Assembly: GCF_003590095.1 (NCBI RefSeq) | Contig: NC_039479.1 | Span: 1,240,001-1,304,000, forward strand | Source: Trichoplusia ni | Taxonomy: Eukaryota > Arthropoda > Insecta > Lepidoptera > Noctuidae | Reading direction: 5' to 3' | DNA: 64,000 nt | In this document: positions 59,101 through 64,000 of the stretch, piece after piece | Position numbering within the stretch: position 1 is the first letter of the stretch | Layout: each line of letters opens with the position of its first letter | Notes under the pieces: generated by a model | The model's input: the letters and a program-made list of their open reading frames with translations, nothing else | What the model was told of the DNA's origin: nothing | Database searches by the model: none | Position numbers and translations under genes: made by a program

Positions 59101-61195
59101 GATTATAAGTCTTTATACGACTTACCTCACGTCCCTGCTCCTCAGCCTTGATTCCGTTCTCAGTTTCATAGTTGTATCTGAAGGAGTCTTCCTTGACATC
59201 GGAGTCCAGAGCGATGATCCTGGCGTTCCTTTCGAGGGAGGCCTGGGGGCGGTTGGACTGAGCCTGGTAGGGGGCGGGCGCGAAGGCCGCGGCGGCGAAG
59301 CCGAAGAAAGCGGAGATCACGAACTGGTGCATAAAAAATAAGAATTAAAGAGAGGAACACAAAATTACTGGCAAGTGTTAAAAAAATAAGAGAGAGAAGA
59401 AAAAATGCATGCTAGTTCCTAGTAAGTACAATTTTGTTTTTGCAATTGAATTTGAAATGGAAAAATTCAAACGGGACTGATGAACAAATCTATTCAGGAA
59501 ACCTTTTAATTATTTATTAATTCACCGAACTATCTTTGAGATAAATTTATTTATACATAGAACATTGTTAACCATGACTTTGTTAAAACTATAACGAGAA
59601 GGTTTTTAAGACAAATTTCTTCTGAAATAATATTATCAAAATGAAAAACGCTACCTTTTTCTTTCTTGATAATGTAACAAAGATAATTTTGTACGTTATC
59701 ATAGTGAACTATTTACAAGATTGTAATTACAAATAAGTATGTGTTATATAATGGCATGTAACTAATCATATGTTATGAGCCAATACAATTATTATTAGTC
59801 CAAAACAATAGGCTTTTTATGTAACTTGAACTAGTCATTCAGTTTCCCTTGGGCGATAAATTAATTTTATCTGTTTAGAGTTCCGCAAAGTGTGCCGTAA
59901 AACCGTCAAATGAATTTGCAAGAAAAAATGAAATACAGTTTTTTGTAATAAATTTAAAATTAAATTTAGAATCGTTTACCGACACGGTGTTTGTTTTTTT
60001 TTGTACTTAACTTTTGCCCCATCTCTAATGTCGAATTTTTTATATATTATTATTCCATGACAAACATCCCGTTTTTTTTATTCATAATTTTTTTACAGAA
60101 AAATAGACAAAGAACCCACATACACTGTCCACAGTTCACTCTACGTACGCTTGGACATCAGAGTTTACATTACACAAGTAACAACAAGGCAACATGTTGC
60201 GCAAGCGCAGTGGATCAGATGTTATCTCCGCCTATTGTCTTACATTTTGACACTGTTGAGAGATCGCGCGAATACCTAGCAGGTGTTTTTTTTTAATTTT
60301 ACAGATTTTTTTGTTTAATTACATTTAGTTTAATTCTACTCATTAAGTTAGCTTAAATATGTATATTTTTTTGTTTATACAAAAGGGTTAAAATATTTTT
60401 TTTTGAAAATATGTACAAGGGTCAATTTACGTTATTGTTGCCTTTAATTATTACATAAGGGTATCGACTTGATAATATTTTTTTTTGGAATGACAAGTAT
60501 TAAAAGCTGCCATTTTTTTTGCAAACAGTTATTTCAAATTTTCACTTTTTGTAAATAATTTCGTTACAACACAATTAAAAATGTTATTTGTGTATAAAAG
60601 TTAGGAGAATTACGAGTATCTCTTAAGTGCTTTTTTTTTGGAATTGTAAAGTTCAATCGCAATCAAATTTTATACAAATCATGTTTTGCGGTTTTGTCCG
60701 TCTGCGGAATTGGTATAAACGTTTGCGTCACACACGAATCGAAATGTTACAGTGTATTAAAATTAAGTTGAAATTTGTTAAAGAGCATTATTTGATTAGA
60801 TTTTTTTATGGATTAGTAAGTAGTTATTATTTAGAGGAATTTACAGGACATTAGTAACATACGAATGTTAATTTAATTATTTTCAGAAATATATTATTAG
60901 ATATTTAGATTATTTTTGTAATTACAAAAATTATTTCGAGGTTTTTTTTTAAATTACAAAATTATTATTAATTATTATTATTTGTAAAAAAATGAAGCGC
61001 ACACTGAAAACACAAGTGATTAAATTAAAAAAATAAATTAACGATTTGATTAAACCAAAAAAAGCTATCAACAAAACCTTAATCCCAACCACCAAGAAAA
61101 ATCACAAAACTACACTCAACGAAACGCGTAATCGATACCCGCCTACTCGATTAAAATCGAATAAATCGAATCGAGGATCGACTCACCAGTTTCAT
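53118..61195 (-). CDS. Gene 8: RR-1 cuticular protein spread over 8 kb
   Basis: Predicted secreted chitin-binding cuticle protein, 171 aa, exons (transcript order) 61187-61195 (MKL), 59126-59323, 55895-56093 and 53118-53227; introns of 1863, 3032 and 2667 bp. Signal peptide MKLFVISAFFGFAAAAFA, then PAPYQAQSNRPQASLERNA, parallel to the ERAQAALERNA segment of genes 1 and 2. The extended RR domain begins FRYNYETENGIKAEEQG and is split by an intron before ADGIEAQGGYQYTGDDG; its core ends YAAGQGGFQPQGAHIP, where AGQGGF replaces the usual ADENGF. TSPPIPEEILKALEQNARDEAAGIIDDG follows, then a short Gln/Ala-rich tail ending SYKY. There is no YLPP motif. Every splice phase agrees. Confidence 0.9.
53228..55894 (-). 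other. Intron 3 of gene 8
   Basis: 2667 bp, AT-rich, with a LINE-tail-like repeat at 55172-55330. No nested gene seen. Confidence 0.6.
55172..55330 (+). repeat. RTE-type tail fragment in intron 3 of gene 8
   Basis: ATCATCATCATCAACCCATC, then CTGCTGGACATAGGCCTCTC, corresponds to the 3' end style of the intact RTE element (CTGCTGGACGTAGGCCTCTC at 17151-17170). The ATC triplets match the short triplet repeats with which such elements often end. Same orientation as the intact element's complement. Confidence 0.65.
56094..59125 (-). other. Intron 2 of gene 8
   Basis: 3032 bp, AT-rich. A stretch at 58140-58305 gives a broken translation with SRMKKIMGVNKNEMNKNDV, which faintly resembles a LINE C-terminal region. 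No nested gene recognised; the frame 58842-59108 has no support. Confidence 0.5.
59324..61186 (-). other. Intron 1 of gene 8
   Basis: 1863 bp, very AT-rich with poly-T runs. No nested gene recognised. Confidence 0.6.
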
Positions 61196-61226
61196 ATTGT
61201 CAGGTCGGAGGTTATTCTACGAATGT

Positions 61227-61257
61227 AGTGACGAACGATCAGACTTCCATATATATA
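61227..61257 (-). promoter_or_regulatory. Core promoter of gene 8
   Basis: TATATATA on the - strand (61257-61250) with a weak TCACT initiator (61231-61227) below it. The start codon follows at 61195, so the leader is short (about 35 nt). Confidence 0.55.
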
Positions 61258-61259
61258 GT

Positions 61260-62040
61260 GGCGGGATCATAGGAGGGTTACAAAATTCATTCTAGTTCAG
61301 AATGGTGCTCTTCAGACAAACTTCGAATATATTTTTTGCGTAAGTTTGACATTTTGGTGAAATGTTATTAGATGTATGGATTTTTGGATATGTTGAATTG
61401 AAGGTTATGACGTAATGTGCTGAATGACGGATCAGTAGATGGTGTAGAAGTTTTTTAGAAAGTACTTGTTTTTTTTTAAATTAATGAATCCTATATATCT
61501 TGTATATCCAAGCAGTGTCCATCCAAAACCGACTAAAAATATATGGTTTCTAAAGGTGAAAATGAAATTGCATAATTTTAACAAATATTTAGTGATTTCC
61601 GGGATATCAATATAACCTTGACGTATTACATAATCATAATATAACTTAAAGGTACTATCTAAAATAAAACACTTTTCACTTTTCTAAACGAAGATCTATT
61701 AAGACATTCAAAGATTCATTTACAAGGTCATAGAAATAGCACAAATGCCTATAATACATAATATTATGTCACAATAAGTTTAAATATTCTCAAGGAGGTT
61801 CTATTCCCGGATTTCCCGTCTTTGAAGATAATAAAGTAATGATTGACCTTTAAAATATTTCAATAGCATAACTAGTGAAGCTAATACAAAATTAATTTAA
61901 CTTAGCTCCTGATGGTACTATACTGATAATATTGATTTTGTATGTTCAGTAATAAATTAATATTAGGTAGGTTTGTGTCTTGTTTTACTATGGAATACTG
62001 TGTAATAGTGTGTAAGTTAAATGTTTTTGAGGTTTTCCTG
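61260..62040. other. Upstream flank of gene 8, nothing recognised
   Basis: AT-rich, no supported gene or repeat. Confidence 0.4.
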
Positions 62041-62041
62041 T

Positions 62042-62101
62042 AATTTTAGTATTTTAGATTAAAGTTCCTTGTTGAGAACTTTAATCTAAAATACTAAAAT
62101 T
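62042..62101. repeat. Perfect hairpin, 26-bp arms, 8-nt loop
   Basis: Left arm 62042-62067 and right arm 62076-62101 are perfectly complementary around the loop CTTGTTGA. The right arm is followed directly by CCTCTACATT, a copy of the reversed AATGTAGAG word. Confidence 0.95.
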
Positions 62102-62528
62102 CCTCTACATTTTGGATCTGTGTCCCCGTGTACGCCTTTAAAAAGGACCGGGTCTTTTCACATGAAGTTACCCGTGACAGAAAAGAGATACAAATAATAA
62201 ATAAATAAATATTCCAAAACCTTCTAGTCTTTCTAACTAATCTCAAACCAAGCAGAACTTTATTTTTTTATCTTATTTACAATATCAGATATTTATTACT
62301 TCTATGTTAATGTAGTGAATTAAGCCAAGTTTTGAGAAAAAAGTTTATATCGTCTGAAGATGAAGAAAAAGGTATATTATAATATGTATTTATTAGTTTT
62401 TTGAGTTATAAACAAAGATAGATTGAATGTCACTGTGAAGCAGTAAAACAGGGCAATGAAATTAAGTAGGTATATAGAGTGTTTAGGTACTCTGTAATGG
62501 TGGTCTAGTCATTTGGTATTATTAGTTC

Positions 62529-62579
62529 TAATTAAGCTAAAATTTATGAATATTATATTCATAAACTTTAACCTAATTA
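62529..62579. repeat. Imperfect hairpin, 25-bp arms, 1-nt centre
   Basis: Arms 62529-62553 and 62555-62579 match at 22 of 25 positions; all three differences are transitions. AT-rich. Confidence 0.75.
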
Positions 62580-63194
62580 CCATAAGTTTAGGAATTTTGT
62601 AGTTTTAAACTTTAGTGCTTCTTACTTTTGTTTTTAGAATGCATTTTTTTATATAACATCTGGCGTTCTGATATTTTCTGCTTTCATTTTATTTTCGAAA
62701 CCTAGCCAAGTTCATCTTTCCCAGAGAAAAATGTTTGTAAATGATAACCTAACCGATAAAAGTTAAAAACATTATTATTTGCAATATAAGTTAATAGATA
62801 CGCATGTTAATAAACTATGAGTTAAAGTGACTTCACTGTTAACATGATAAATGGCAAGAGTTTAACGTATTGCAAAAGTTTCATTAGAAGTAGGTTTTAA
62901 CTTCCTGGTCACACTACGACCCATGGCATGGCCTAATAGTCGCCTACACAAAAGATGATCTAACGTAAGCCAGATATGCTGTTTACTTGCCCACTTTTGG
63001 GCTAAAGAACTCCTAAAGGTTTCAAAAACTCTGCTGAGTATGAATTCTCCCTTGAGAGTCATGCTGTCAGCTGGAAAGAGGCAAAGAAATATTTTAGAAG
63101 GTCACGCAACAAGAGTCGTTTTTTGATATCGACTTGGAGGAAGAATCAAGTTCTTTTACTCAGTTTTTTATTAAAAAGTATTTAAGCCAGCTAT

Positions 63195-63345
63195 GTTCAA
63201 GTTGGTTTCCAGTCTTACAAAATCTTGCTGAAAGCTAAATTTTTCCTCAACCCAGTTACCAGGGCAACATCCTTGCTAGTCTGGGAATAATCAGTATTTC
63301 AACCTTCTGACAACCCGAAACGTTTGTCAAAGATGTATAATTAGG
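63195..63345 (-). repeat. Dispersed repeat, Family C, diverged, reversed
   Basis: TTGGTTTCCAGTCTTACAAA, CCTCAACCCAGTTACCAGGGC and GTTTGTCAAAGATGTA correspond to blocks of the 47988-48192 copy with several losses. Confidence 0.6.
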
Positions 63346-64000
63346 AGTATGAAACACAGATGAACTCGTTATGACATTGATAACATCACCTATACGTAGA
63401 CCGACCGTGTCAAGAATAGCTCAACCTGCCGTTATAGCTTAGCCACTAGGTACTATCACGTAGAAACTCTACATTTCGATACAAGGTGCTAATATTGCAA
63501 GTTAACATTGGATTATTATTTAATAACTTATTCTATTTCATTTTATTCCTTGGTATCACCGTATTACCTTTCTTTTACGTCACAGTGTAGTTAAGACCTT
63601 TTCGCAAGAATAATAAATGGCTTTAACGAAATTACGTATTTGTAACACATTATTTATAATGTTTAACGATTATTATCGTGTCAAATATTTTAAGTACGCG
63701 TTACGGTGCTTAAGGGGTCTCGATTTTAATTAATTTCGCTTACGTTTGTCTTGTGATGTCATATGTGTTGTTGGTAAATTAATTATCATAAATTATTTAT
63801 ATCAAGTTTTATACATACCTATGATAGGTAAGTTTTGTTTGAAACATTTTTTGAAGGATGAAAAGAGAACTTCTAGTTTATCTTCAATATAAATGTTAAT
63901 TCCAGATGATGTGAAATGCTGACCTTATTGGTCACAATAATTCATGCACGGAAAACTTATATAGGTACACTCTATGCATATCTACTATCTAATGATTATA
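63346..64000. other. Right flank, nothing recognised
   Basis: AT-rich, one reversed AATGTAGAG word at 63467-63475; no gene supported. Confidence 0.4.

Overview
The window is nuclear DNA of an insect, almost certainly a moth or butterfly. It is AT-rich and intron-bearing, and carries lepidopteran-type dispersed repeats: tRNA-derived SINEs, an RTE-clade LINE, and repeats starting with a TAGCTGTTGCCCGCGACTTC-like end. Its genes encode YLPP-rich cuticular proteins. Species cannot be read from the sequence. A 1000-N scaffold gap lies at 6006-7005.

The main content is a cluster of eight genes for small secreted structural proteins of the cuticle. Five carry a Rebers-Riddiford RR-1 chitin-binding domain: gene 1 (443-1635, +), gene 2 (3804-5093, -), gene 3 (7140-15205, +, first exon lost in the gap), gene 7 (47172-49944, +) and gene 8 (53118-61195, -). 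Three in the middle have no RR domain: gene 4 (30775-32333, +), gene 5 (34885-36615, -) and gene 6 (39150-40262, -). They keep the same architecture: a 9-nt first coding exon (MKL or MNL), an exon with the rest of the signal peptide and often YLPP motifs, a phase-1 intron, and a last exon ending in a Gly-Tyr-x-Tyr tail. All gene models were built by hand from splice sites, and every model closes in frame.

Genes 1 and 2 form an inverted, convergent pair that is nearly identical over the RR domain, intron 2 and the last exon. The three RR-less genes share a compact promoter: CACGTTCGG, then an ATATCAT-type box, then a TGACGTCA palindrome, then TATATAAT, at nearly constant spacing. This suggests they are switched on together, presumably in epidermal cells around a moult (inference).

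Between genes 3 and 4 sits an apparently full-length RTE-type retrotransposon (17129-20301, - strand) with one intact 1023-codon ORF and a 10-bp target-site duplication, so it is probably young. The remaining 70-80% of the window is intergenic or intronic DNA with SINE copies, LINE tails, other interspersed repeats, four inverted-repeat hairpins and one tRNA-Glu-like sequence. A nine-base word, AATGTAGAG, occurs nine times, far above chance, and one copy is the insertion site of the RTE element.
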